Assembly: GCA_016744795.1 (NCBI GenBank)
Contig: JADGDR010000008.1
Span: 1 to 64,000, forward strand
DNA from: Sulfurospirillum sp.
Lineage (GTDB): Bacteria; Campylobacterota; Campylobacteria; Campylobacterales; Sulfurospirillaceae
Reading direction: 5' to 3'
Length of the DNA stretch: 64,000 nt
Position 1 is the stretch's first letter. The number at the start of each line of letters is the position of its first letter. The notes below the pieces were generated by a model. That model saw only the letters and a list, made by a program, of their open reading frames with translations, had not been told where the DNA came from and searched no databases. Of this stretch, positions 56,553-64,000 are shown one piece after another. The position numbers and the translations under genes were made by a program.

Positions 56553-57620
56553 ATGAATCAGAGTTTAGTGATAGAGAGTTTAAAAAAGAGTTTTGGTGAT
56601 TTTAAAGCAGTAGATGGTATAGATTTTTATGTTGAAGAGGGTAAGTTTTTTTCAATACTTGGACCTTCTGGATGTGGTAAAACTACACTCCTTAGGATGA
56701 TAGCGGGATTTTTAGAACCAAGTTCTGGCTCTATTAGAATATGCGGTGATGAAATGATAGGAATATCACCAAATAAAAGACCAGTAAATCTTGTTTTTCA
56801 AAATCTTGCACTATTTCCTATGATGGACGTTGGTGAAAATATTGCTTTTGGATTAAAAAGACAAAATTTTAGTAAAAAAGAGATAGAAGAAAAAGTAAAA
56901 AATATTTTAGAAAAAGTTCATTTAACTGGTTATGAAAGAAAAAATGTATCTAATTTATCTGGAGGGCAAAAACAAAGAGTAGCAATAGCAAGATCTCTTG
57001 TACTAGAACCTTCAATACTTCTTTTAGATGAACCACTTGGTGCTCTTGATTTGAAACTTAGAGAACAGATGAAAATAGAGCTTAAAAAACTTCAAAATGA
57101 GTTTGGAACTACTTTTATATATATAACACATGACCAAAGCGAAGCACTTGTTATGAGTGATAAAGTAGCAGTTATGAACAATGGAAAATTTGAACAGATT
57201 GATACTCCTAAGAATCTTTATGCAAATCCAAAAACAAGTTTTGTAGCTAATTTTGTTGGAGAAACCAATAAATTTGAGGCAAAACTAATTGATGATGCAG
57301 GAGTCGTTAAAACGAAAGAGGGAATTGATTTTAGAGTTAATTTAATTGATAAAAATATAAAAAAAGATTGTTTTGTTTTTATTCGACCTGAAGCTATCGT
57401 TATGATGGTTGAAGGAAATATGGAAGATATGAACTATTTTGATTTGAGTATAAAAACAATTCTTTTTGATGGTTCAAATACAAAGGTTTTAGCAACACTT
57501 AATGACACTGAACATGAAATCATGGTCTCTTTACCTCAAAATAGAAAATTTGCTCACATAAAAGAGGGTGAAGTTATAAGTGCTGGTGTACATATAAGCG
57601 ATTGTAAGTGTTATGAGTAA
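56553..57620 (+). CDS. potA: Polyamine ABC transporter ATP-binding protein
   Basis: PotA (355 residues) has GPSGCGKTT (Walker A, near residue 37), LSGGQKQRVAIARSL (signature), LLLDEPLGALD (Walker B) and a C-terminal TOBE-like regulatory domain (about 240-350). It powers import through PotB and PotC. Its stop overlaps the start of potB. Confidence 0.93.
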   Translation: MNQSLVIESLKKSFGDFKAVDGIDFYVEEGKFFSILGPSGCGKTTLLRMIAGFLEPSSGSIRICGDEMIGISPNKRPVNLVFQNLALFPMMDVGENIAFGLKRQNFSKKEIEEKVKNILEKVHLTGYERKNVSNLSGGQKQRVAIARSLVLEPSILLLDEPLGALDLKLREQMKIELKKLQNEFGTTFIYITHDQSEALVMSDKVAVMNNGKFEQIDTPKNLYANPKTSFVANFVGETNKFEAKLIDDAGVVKTKEGIDFRVNLIDKNIKKDCFVFIRPEAIVMMVEGNMEDMNYFDLSIKTILFDGSNTKVLATLNDTEHEIMVSLPQNRKFAHIKEGEVISAGVHISDCKCYE

Positions 57621-58470
57621 ACATTCTAAATTGGGATTTTATATCTTTTTTATGCCAATTTTTTTATGGCTGTTTTTACTTATAGTATTACCTCATATTG
57701 AACTTTTTTTGATGTCTTTAAAGTATGAAAATGATATGGGAGATATGGTTTGGTCTCTTCAGAATTATGGCGAGTTTTTTGCTGAAGAGATATATTGGTT
57801 GACTTTTATTAGAGTAGCTTTATATTCAATATTAGTAACTTTTTTGACTTTTGTTATAACCTTTCCAATAGCCTTTTACATTACTAAGATTGTCTCAGTA
57901 AAATATAAAGGTTTTTTGATAATTCTTCTTTTGATGCCTTTTTGGGTTAGTGAATTGGTAAGAGTTTATGGTTGGATGATACTGCTTCGTGAAAGTGGTG
58001 TAATAAATTATTTTTTACAAGCTCTAGGTTTGATTGATAAACCAATCGAAATGCTTTATAATGATGTTAGTATGATTATGGGTTTAGTTTATACTTCTAT
58101 GCTTTTTATGGTTGTTCCTCTTATCTCTTCACTTGATGGTATGGATGATAGTTATATAGAGGCTGCACATGATTTGGGTGCTTCAAAAATTGTGATTTTC
58201 TTTAAAATTGTAATTCCTTATACTGCTCCTGGTATTGTATCTGGCTCAATTGTTGTTTTTATGTTAACGCTTGGAAATTATCTTACACCAAACCTTATGG
58301 GAGGGAAAAACTCTCTTTGGTTTACAGAACAAATTTATAATCAATTTATAGCAAGTTTTAACTGGAATCAAGGAGCTGCATTTGGATTTTTATTGTTAAT
58401 TCTATCTTCTTTTATAATTTGGCTTGGTTTAAAATTAACAAAACAAAATCTTACTAAGGCTCTTTCATGA
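57613..58470 (+). CDS. potB: Polyamine ABC transporter permease PotB
   Basis: This 285-residue permease has six hydrophobic segments and the EAA loop (EAAHDLGASKIVIFFKIVIP) near residue 192 that contacts PotA. It overlaps potA by 8 bp and potC by 4 bp. Confidence 0.92.
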   Translation: MSKHSKLGFYIFFMPIFLWLFLLIVLPHIELFLMSLKYENDMGDMVWSLQNYGEFFAEEIYWLTFIRVALYSILVTFLTFVITFPIAFYITKIVSVKYKGFLIILLLMPFWVSELVRVYGWMILLRESGVINYFLQALGLIDKPIEMLYNDVSMIMGLVYTSMLFMVVPLISSLDGMDDSYIEAAHDLGASKIVIFFKIVIPYTAPGIVSGSIVVFMLTLGNYLTPNLMGGKNSLWFTEQIYNQFIASFNWNQGAAFGFLLLILSSFIIWLGLKLTKQNLTKALS

Positions 58471-59327
58471 TAAAATCTCTTCCTAAATCTAAGTTCTATG
58501 ATAATGGTTTTAAGATTTACGTTGTACTATTTTATATTTTTTTATTTTCACCACTAGTGATTACATGCATATTAGCTTTTAATGATTCTGATTTTCCAAC
58601 ATTGCCTTGGAATGGGTTTTCATTAGATTGGTTTTTTTCAGATACTGAACAAAGAGTGGGACTCTTTAGTGATAGTGCAAATTTAAAAAGTATTTGGGTA
58701 AGCATACAGACCGCTTTTTTTGTGTCAATATTCTCTTTAGTAATTGGAACTATGGGAGCTTTTTTGTTTGAACAAGAAGATTTTAGATTTAAACAAGGTC
58801 TTTATTTTTTAGCTCTTTCACCACTTGTTATTCCTGGAGTTATTTTGGGTATTTCGCTTTTACTTGCAACAAATAGCGCAGGAACTTTTGTAGAAGAAAA
58901 TTTTGGATTTGATTTTTCTATTCTTAGACCTAGTTTTTGGTTAGTAGTTTTAGGACAATTTGCTTTTATATCAACTTTTGTGCTTTTAGTTGTAAGTGCT
59001 AGATTAAAAAAGTTTGATAAATCACTTGAAGAAGCAGCCTTAAATCTAGGAGCAAGTAGATTTGATGTGATTAGATTGATTACATTACCATTTTTACGTC
59101 CAGCTCTTATTGGGGCTGGTGCAGTTGCTTTTTTAATGAGTTTTGAGAATTTTAATACTACAATGTTCTTAATAGGCTCAGACACTACCTTGCCAATAAA
59201 CTTATATTTGCAAGTTAGAGATGGAAGTACACCAATTATTAATGCTATTTCATTTTTACTTATCATTTCAACGTCAATATTAGCTATAATAAATCTAATA
59301 TTTACAAAAAAAGAAAACAGTAGGTAA
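58467..59327 (+). CDS. potC: Polyamine ABC transporter permease PotC
   Basis: The 286-residue permease has six hydrophobic segments and its EAA loop is EEAALNLGASRFDVIRLITLP near residue 190. A WFSD segment in the first periplasmic loop resembles other PotC proteins. It completes the transporter and is followed after three bases by the phosphodiesterase gene. Confidence 0.91.
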   Translation: MIKSLPKSKFYDNGFKIYVVLFYIFLFSPLVITCILAFNDSDFPTLPWNGFSLDWFFSDTEQRVGLFSDSANLKSIWVSIQTAFFVSIFSLVIGTMGAFLFEQEDFRFKQGLYFLALSPLVIPGVILGISLLLATNSAGTFVEENFGFDFSILRPSFWLVVLGQFAFISTFVLLVVSARLKKFDKSLEEAALNLGASRFDVIRLITLPFLRPALIGAGAVAFLMSFENFNTTMFLIGSDTTLPINLYLQVRDGSTPIINAISFLLIISTSILAIINLIFTKKENSR

Positions 59328-59330
59328 AAG

Positions 59331-60143
59331 ATGGGATTTTGGGAAAATTTTAAAAAAGATAAGAAGCTAATAGTAGCGCATCGTGGTGCTAGGTCAATAA
59401 GAGCTGAAAATACAATGTCTGCTTTTAAAGAAGCTATAAAAAAAAGTGATTTTATAGAATTAGATGTTGGGTTAACCAAAGATGGAGTTGCCGTTGTCAT
59501 TCATGATAATACACTTGAGAGAACTTCAAATGTTAAGGAGTTTGCGGAATTTAAAAAACCCTATAGAGTTATTGATTATACCTATAAACAATTACAAAAA
59601 TTGGATTTTGGCTCTTGGTTTTTAGAAGAAGATCCTTTTGAGAGTATTAAAAATGGGGTTGTGAAACTAGAAGAATTACAAGCTCTTAAAATTCAAAGAA
59701 TTCCAACATTAAATAATGTATTAAAATTTTTAAAAAAATATAATTATCCTGTAAATGTGGAAATAAAAGATTTAACACGAACAAAATACAATAAAACAGT
59801 AGTAAAAACAATAGTGGATATTATTGAAGATAATGTGATGGTAAATTATGTACTAGTTTCATCTTTTAACCATAAGTATTTGAGGCAAGTGCATAAGCAT
59901 AATACAAGCATAGATATTGCAGCACTACAAGAAAATGAACATCCAAAGGATTTAGTTAAACGTTTAAAACGTTTAAGAGTTAGAAGTTATCATCCTGAAT
60001 TTAGAATTGCAGATACAGATTTGATACAAAACCTAAATAATGTAGGAATTTTTACAAATATTTATACAGTTAACGAGGATGATGATATAGAAAAATTATT
60101 TAATGCTGGTGCAAAGTCAGTATTTACAGATAAATTAAAATGA
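59331..60143 (+). CDS. Glycerophosphodiester phosphodiesterase
   Basis: This 270-residue cytoplasmic enzyme has the GDPD signature AHRGARSIRAENT (His17 catalytic), FIELDVGLTKDG and IHDNTLERT (second His), and the terminal VNEDDDIEKLFNAGAKSVFTD. It splits glycerophosphodiesters into an alcohol and glycerol-3-phosphate. No signal peptide is present. It starts three bases after potC and overlaps ruvX by 4 bp, so it is cotranscribed with both. Confidence 0.92.
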   Translation: MGFWENFKKDKKLIVAHRGARSIRAENTMSAFKEAIKKSDFIELDVGLTKDGVAVVIHDNTLERTSNVKEFAEFKKPYRVIDYTYKQLQKLDFGSWFLEEDPFESIKNGVVKLEELQALKIQRIPTLNNVLKFLKKYNYPVNVEIKDLTRTKYNKTVVKTIVDIIEDNVMVNYVLVSSFNHKYLRQVHKHNTSIDIAALQENEHPKDLVKRLKRLRVRSYHPEFRIADTDLIQNLNNVGIFTNIYTVNEDDDIEKLFNAGAKSVFTDKLK

Positions 60144-60529
60144 AAAAAATAGCTTCAATTGATATAGGATTAAAACGTATAGGAATAGCTATATGCTTAG
60201 GTGGAGAGATAGTAAGTCCACAAAATGCGATATTAAGAAAAAACAGAAATCAAGCTGCACGTGATGTTGATTTTTTTTTAAAAGAGTGGGAAATCAATAC
60301 CTTAGTAGTAGGGCTTCCTAGAGGTGGTTCAAGCGAAGAAGAGATGACAAGACGTATAGAGCATTTTGTATCTCTTTTGGAGTTTAGTGGAACAGTAACA
60401 TACCAAGATGAGTACGGTTCATCAATCGAAGCCAAAGAGATGATGCAAGGAGTAACCAAACAAAAGAGAGATGGTAAAATAGACTCTATGGCTGCAAAAA
60501 TAATTTTAGAGAGATGGTTAACTAGATAA
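60140..60529 (+). CDS. ruvX: RuvX/YqgF Holliday-junction resolvase-like protein
   Basis: RuvX has 129 residues with the RNase H-like acidic residues in SIDIGLKRIG (Asp8) and YQDEYGSSIEA, and VVGLPRGGSSEE. It may act in rRNA maturation or junction resolution. The last 8 bases overlap the convergent ArsC-like gene. Confidence 0.9.
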   Translation: MKKIASIDIGLKRIGIAICLGGEIVSPQNAILRKNRNQAARDVDFFLKEWEINTLVVGLPRGGSSEEEMTRRIEHFVSLLEFSGTVTYQDEYGSSIEAKEMMQGVTKQKRDGKIDSMAAKIILERWLTR

Positions 60530-60860
60530 AAATAGTTTTATATTTTTCCTCATCAAAAGCTACAAAAACATCATTTTTGTACTCAATAACAGGTCTTTTA
60601 ATAAGAATATTTTCTTTTATAAGCCACTCTTTTTTAGCTTTATCATCTAAGTTTAGCTCTTTTAATTTGAGTGTTCTATATTTTGTACCTCTGTTGTTAA
60701 AAAGAGTATCAATAGATACTTTTTCTAGCCAATAATTTATTTCATCTTCACCTACTGTAGTTTTTTTGAAATCTATAAGTTCAAATTCTATTTTATTTTC
60801 TTTGAAAAACTTTATAGCTTTTCTAACACTTCCACAAGTTTTGATTCCATATAGTTTCAT
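60522..60860 (-). CDS. ArsC/Spx family protein (YffB-like)
   Basis: This 112-residue thioredoxin-fold protein opens MKLYGIKTCGSVRKA with one cysteine near residue 9 and has ILIKRPVIEY near residue 86, which marks the ArsC/Spx/YffB group. There is no CXXC as in Spx, so a glutathione- or thioredoxin-linked reductase is likelier than a transcription regulator. The function is not resolved. Confidence 0.82.
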   Translation of the reverse strand: MKLYGIKTCGSVRKAIKFFKENKIEFELIDFKKTTVGEDEINYWLEKVSIDTLFNNRGTKYRTLKLKELNLDDKAKKEWLIKENILIKRPVIEYKNDVFVAFDEEKYKTIFI

Positions 60861-60932
60861 ATATTTATCCTAGTTTAATTTTTATAATAGTAGAGTATAC
60901 ATGTAAATAGTCCAAAATGCAAGGAGAAGATT

Positions 60933-61217
60933 ATGCAAGTAAACGCAAATTCTATGATGGCTCATCAAAATTGGATGAGTAATAATGCAAACAATGTTGC
61001 GAATGTAAATACAGAAGGTTTTAACTCCACGCAAACTACGATACAAAATCCGAGTGAAGGGAGTGTTCAAGCTGTTTCGTCTTCAACTGAGACTAGTACT
61101 AATCTAGCTCGTGAACTTACTGAAGAAATTCCTATTGAAAAAGCTCATGGAGCAAATGCAGTAGCTGTTAAAGCTTATGATGAGATGATAGGCTCTTTAA
61201 TCGATTTGAGTGTTTAG
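60933..61217 (+). CDS. Small flagellar rod/hook-like protein
   Basis: The 94-residue protein joins the N- and C-terminal motifs of flagellar axial proteins: NNANNVANVNTEGFNSTQTT near residue 17 resembles the ANNLANxxTxGFK motif, and KAYDEMIGSLIDLSV at the end resembles the FlgB/FlgC/FlgE C-terminal helix. The middle domain of those proteins is missing. AAGGAG precedes the ATG. It stands alone between convergent genes, so it may be a separate axial or secreted component. Confidence 0.65.
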   Translation: MQVNANSMMAHQNWMSNNANNVANVNTEGFNSTQTTIQNPSEGSVQAVSSSTETSTNLARELTEEIPIEKAHGANAVAVKAYDEMIGSLIDLSV

Positions 61218-62233
61218 ATAATCAGCATTGCATCACCATAAGAGAAAAATCTATATTTTTTCTCTACAGCAATTTTATATATTTCTAACGATTTTTCTAT
61301 TCCTACGAAAGATGCAACAAGCATTAGAAGTGTTGATTTTGGTAAATGAAAGTTTGTCAAAAGATGATTAACACGTTGAGGCTTATTATTCGGATGTAAA
61401 AAGAGATCACTTTTTCCTGTACGTAAGTTTTCTCTAACATAGTATTCAACTGTTCTTGTTACTGTTGTTCCAACTGCAAGTATAGGTTTGTTTGAATCTA
61501 TTGCTTTGCAAGTTGATTCAGGAATCTCATAAAATTCTGAGTGCATAACGTGATCTTTTATATGTTCTGCTTCTACAGGTTTAAAAGTTCCAGCTCCTAC
61601 ATGTAAGGTTAAAAAATGAGTTTTGTATCTTTTTTTTAGCTCTTTAAACATGTTATCTGTAAAGTGAAGAGATGCTGTAGGAGCAGCTACTGCTCCACGT
61701 TCTTTAGAAAAGACTGTTTGATATTGTGTTTCATCTTCTTTATTGTCTTCACGTTTTATGTAAGGAGGAAGGGGAATATGTCCTATTTTATCTAAGATAT
61801 TAAATAATTTATCACTATTGATTGCTATTTTATTGCAGTAAAAAGATACTACGCGAGTTCCATCTTCTTGTAGTGATATAACTTTTGCACTTAAGCCTTC
61901 CTCAAAGATGAGTTCCATGTCTTTTTTTACACGTCCTTTTATGTAAACACAAAATTTTTCATCTTGAAGTGGAGAGTTTAGTAAAAGTTCTATCTTTCCA
62001 CCACTCTTTTTTTTACCAAAAACTCTAGCTTTGATTACTTTTGTATCGTTTAAAAGTATATTTACATCTTTATCAATAAACTCAAAAAGTTTTGAAAAAA
62101 CACTATGTGTTATGGAATTGTTTTTTGTGTTAAAAACTAGTAGTTTTGCACTGTCACGAGGAGATGCCGGAAACGCTGCTATAAGAGATTCCGGTAGTTT
62201 ATAATCGTAACTTGATTTTAAAAGAGGGTTTAT
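61214..62233 (-). CDS. queA: S-adenosylmethionine:tRNA ribosyltransferase-isomerase QueA, AUA start proposed
   Basis: QueA makes epoxyqueuosine in tRNA. The frame encodes LPESLIAAFPASPRDSAKLL, VLLNDTK-like NILLNDTKVIKAR, LTLHVGAGTFKPV and the C-terminal RFFSYGDAMLII, giving about 339 residues, the usual length. No ATG, GTG or TTG occurs in frame before residue 106. An ATA codon at 62233-62231 overlaps the tatC stop and lies seven bases after GGGG (plus-strand 62241-62244), the expected spacing, so I place the start there. A single G-to-A change from ATG would explain it. Confidence 0.85.
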   Translation of the reverse strand: MNPLLKSSYDYKLPESLIAAFPASPRDSAKLLVFNTKNNSITHSVFSKLFEFIDKDVNILLNDTKVIKARVFGKKKSGGKIELLLNSPLQDEKFCVYIKGRVKKDMELIFEEGLSAKVISLQEDGTRVVSFYCNKIAINSDKLFNILDKIGHIPLPPYIKREDNKEDETQYQTVFSKERGAVAAPTASLHFTDNMFKELKKRYKTHFLTLHVGAGTFKPVEAEHIKDHVMHSEFYEIPESTCKAIDSNKPILAVGTTVTRTVEYYVRENLRTGKSDLFLHPNNKPQRVNHLLTNFHLPKSTLLMLVASFVGIEKSLEIYKIAVEKKYRFFSYGDAMLII

Positions 62234-63003
62234 TTTATTTCCCCTTTTGTCTCTTCTTCGTCTTCATCTTTTTCATCATCACTTTCTTCTTCGTCAAGTT
62301 CTGGATTAACAGTACGAGCTACAAGGATAGAAACACCATAAAGTACAATAAGAGGACCGGCCATTAAAAACTGAGTCAAAAGATCAGGAGGAGTAAGAAG
62401 AGCAGCCACAAAGAATATAATGATTATTGCATATCTAAAAAATCGTATAAGACTTTTGTCCGTTACAAACCCAAGTTTAGCAAAGAAAAATGTGATAACA
62501 GGAAGTTCAAAAGCTAAGCCAAAACCAAAAAGAAGTTTTGTAAAGAAGCTAACATAATCACCAATGCTTGGAAGTGCTTTAAATAGTTTAGCACCAAAGT
62601 TGATTAGAAAATCAAATCCAAGAGGAACAACTATGTAGTAACAAAACGAGGCTCCCATAAGAAACATAAGAGTTGCAAATAGAACAAAAGGTATAACTAG
62701 TTTTTTTTCATTTTCATAAAGACCAGGTGCAATAAATAACCAAAATTGCCAAAATATAACTGGTAATGATAGAATAAAGCCTGAAAAGAATGCAACTTTT
62801 AGAGCTGTAAAAAATGGTTCTTGTACTCTAGTAAAAATTACTTCAGATCCTGCTGGTAGAATAGCCTCTAGTGGATGAATCATCCATGCTAAGATAGGTT
62901 CCCAAAAAGAGAAACATGTAAAAAAAGCAATAAAAAGAACAGCTACTGAAATTCCAAGACGTTTTCTTAATTCAATTAAGTGTGGTTTTAACTCATCAAA
63001 CAT
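62230..63003 (-). CDS. tatC: Twin-arginine translocase subunit TatC
   Basis: TatC has 257 residues with six hydrophobic segments, the N-terminal LKPHLIELRKRL and the FELPV motif near residue 170. It recognises twin-arginine signal peptides in the inner membrane. The tail is strongly acidic (about 24 residues rich in Asp and Glu). I start at the ATG at 63003, which has AAGGG upstream and overlaps tatB, rather than further upstream. Confidence 0.95.
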   Translation of the reverse strand: MFDELKPHLIELRKRLGISVAVLFIAFFTCFSFWEPILAWMIHPLEAILPAGSEVIFTRVQEPFFTALKVAFFSGFILSLPVIFWQFWLFIAPGLYENEKKLVIPFVLFATLMFLMGASFCYYIVVPLGFDFLINFGAKLFKALPSIGDYVSFFTKLLFGFGLAFELPVITFFFAKLGFVTDKSLIRFFRYAIIIIFFVAALLTPPDLLTQFLMAGPLIVLYGVSILVARTVNPELDEEESDDEKDEDEEETKGEIK

Positions 63004-63427
63004 CTTCGCCCTTATCTTGTGTGTTTTTAGATTTTTTTTCTGTGTTATCACTTGTGATAGTTTTTTTGATTCCTAATGGATCAGTTTTCATTTCATTGAC
63101 TTTACTCATACTCTCTTTTATCTCTTTGAAAGTATCAGTTACACCAGCAGTTGATTTTTTTATATCTTCTAGTTCATCGAAACTTACAGTTTTTCTCATA
63201 CTTGTTGCAGCTGAATCAAGTTTCTTTTTGTACTCTAAAGTCTCTTCTTTTAGTTCTTGTATTTTCATCTCTTGTTCAAATGATGACTTTGCATCATTAA
63301 TGCTACTTTTAAAAGATTTAAAAAATTTAGCTATTTGTACCATAGTAGATGGGAGTTTATCTGGTCCTAAAAAAAGTACAGCGATAACTGCTATTATCAT
63401 AATTTCTGCGAAACTCATTCCAAACAT
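62996..63427 (-). CDS. tatB: Twin-arginine translocase subunit TatB
   Basis: The protein of 143 residues has the N-terminal membrane helix with MFGMSFAEIMIIAVIAVLF and the GPDKLP hinge, then a long amphipathic and coiled helix. It partners TatC in receiving folded proteins bearing twin-arginine signals. tatC overlaps its last codons. Confidence 0.94.
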   Translation of the reverse strand: MFGMSFAEIMIIAVIAVLFLGPDKLPSTMVQIAKFFKSFKSSINDAKSSFEQEMKIQELKEETLEYKKKLDSAATSMRKTVSFDELEDIKKSTAGVTDTFKEIKESMSKVNEMKTDPLGIKKTITSDNTEKKSKNTQDKGEDV

Positions 63428-63470
63428 ATTTATCCTTTAATGTAAGCCTTGAATTTTATCTAAAATAGCC

Positions 63471-64000
63471 TTAAGAAATTATGTAAAGTGCTATCTCATC
63501 TGCTATAAGAAAGTTGTTGTTATTATATACTTTGTTATCTTTACATGTAAGCTTTTTTTCTTCTATTAATATATCAAGTTTAAGTTTTTGTTTGGCATTT
63601 AATATACTTATGTCGACCCCAACTTTACTTCTAAGTCCTAAAAATATTTTTTCAGTGGTTAACTCTTCACAAGATAACTTTTCTATCTTTACATGTAGAG
63701 GATTTTTTATGTACTCTTCAATGTCTTTATTTGGATAATATCTTTGGTTTTTTAAAAAACCAACAGCACCAGCACCTATTCCTATGTAATCTGAACCGCT
63801 CCAATATCCTAAGTTGTGTATACTTTGATACTCTCCAAAGTTTGAAATTTCATATTGGGTAAATTTTGAAGTGACCTTATTGATAAACTGACCTGCCAGT
63901 TTTGTTGAGTCATCTGTTAACTCTGTTTTTTCAAAAAATGGAGTATTTTCCTCGAGAGTTAATGCATAGGAGCTAATATGGTTTATTGGAAGTGAAAAAG
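63471..64000 (-). CDS. hemW: Radical SAM heme chaperone HemW, 5' part missing
   Basis: The minus strand is open from the window edge to a TAA at 63471-63473 and gives 175 residues: HISSYALTLEENTPF, YEISNFG, HNLGYWSGSDYIGIGAGAVGF and EKIFLGLRSKVGVD. These are the C-terminal motifs of HemW, related to coproporphyrinogen III dehydrogenase HemN. The radical SAM cysteines lie outside the window. It precedes tatB on the same strand. Confidence 0.88.
   Translation of the reverse strand, partial: FSLPINHISSYALTLEENTPFFEKTELTDDSTKLAGQFINKVTSKFTQYEISNFGEYQSIHNLGYWSGSDYIGIGAGAVGFLKNQRYYPNKDIEEYIKNPLHVKIEKLSCEELTTEKIFLGLRSKVGVDISILNAKQKLKLDILIEEKKLTCKDNKVYNNNNFLIADEIALYIIS

Noticed and set aside
58802..59500. 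Long minus-strand open frame opposite potC and the phosphodiesterase gene
   Set aside because: It is fully antisense to well-recognised genes and has no family motif.
61214..61918. queA as a truncated gene starting at the internal ATG
   Set aside because: The upstream frame encodes conserved QueA motifs with no stop, so the gene is full length with an unusual start.

Overview
The window is AT-rich chromosomal DNA from a member of the Campylobacterota (epsilonproteobacteria), most likely a free-living Sulfurimonas-like lineage. The pointers are a futalosine-pathway menaquinone gene (mqnC), the order ilvC-minD-minE-dprA-ruvX also found in Helicobacter (here interrupted), FliW, a split chemotaxis adaptation module, LutABC, and the general codon and base usage. 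The genus is an inference from gene content; no ribosomal RNA is present to confirm it.

Region 1 (1-8148) is accessory. Five tightly packed minus-strand genes run away from the 3' end of a CAT-anticodon tRNA gene: two cytosine-C5 methyltransferases, a large YeeA/MmeI-like adenine methyltransferase with no recognisable nuclease site, a DEFH-type helicase and a GIY-YIG nuclease. The two C5 methyltransferases share a 223-bp block that is identical at the nucleotide level. This is the best candidate in the window for an undescribed restriction or defence system. The palindrome TACATGTA, seen at least 29 times in the rest of the window, was not seen here.

Region 2 (8272-19448) has an AsmA-like membrane protein, groES-groEL behind a textbook promoter plus CIRCE operator, a 57-bp hairpin tandem repeat, an AspT/YidE-type transporter, a two-sensor diguanylate cyclase, and an MCP-cheB-cheR operon. 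Region 3 (19438-29689) has a sodium:solute symporter module (small subunit, permease, CBS/DUF294 regulator, DnaQ-like exonuclease), a GDSL esterase, a DMT permease, and the lutABC lactate oxidation operon preceded by a LysE exporter and a 29-codon membrane micro-ORF. Region 4 (29797-34429) has mqnC, an M16 peptidase homologue without its zinc site, recG and hpf.

Region 5 (34576-40356) is a surface-structure operon: a 1254-residue choice-of-anchor-L adhesin with an MshQ-like C-terminal half followed by three prepilin-like proteins. Region 6 (40510-49356) is core: fliW, bamD, lon, rpsF-ssb-rpsR, holA, rnr and an HDOD protein. Region 7 (49490-60529) is the ilvC-minDE-dprA-ruvX backbone, split between dprA and ruvX by a chemoreceptor, a potDABC polyamine transporter and a glycerophosphodiesterase. 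Region 8 (60522-64000) holds an ArsC/Spx-like protein, a mini flagellar rod-like protein, queA (which has no canonical start codon), tatC, tatB and the 3' part of hemW.
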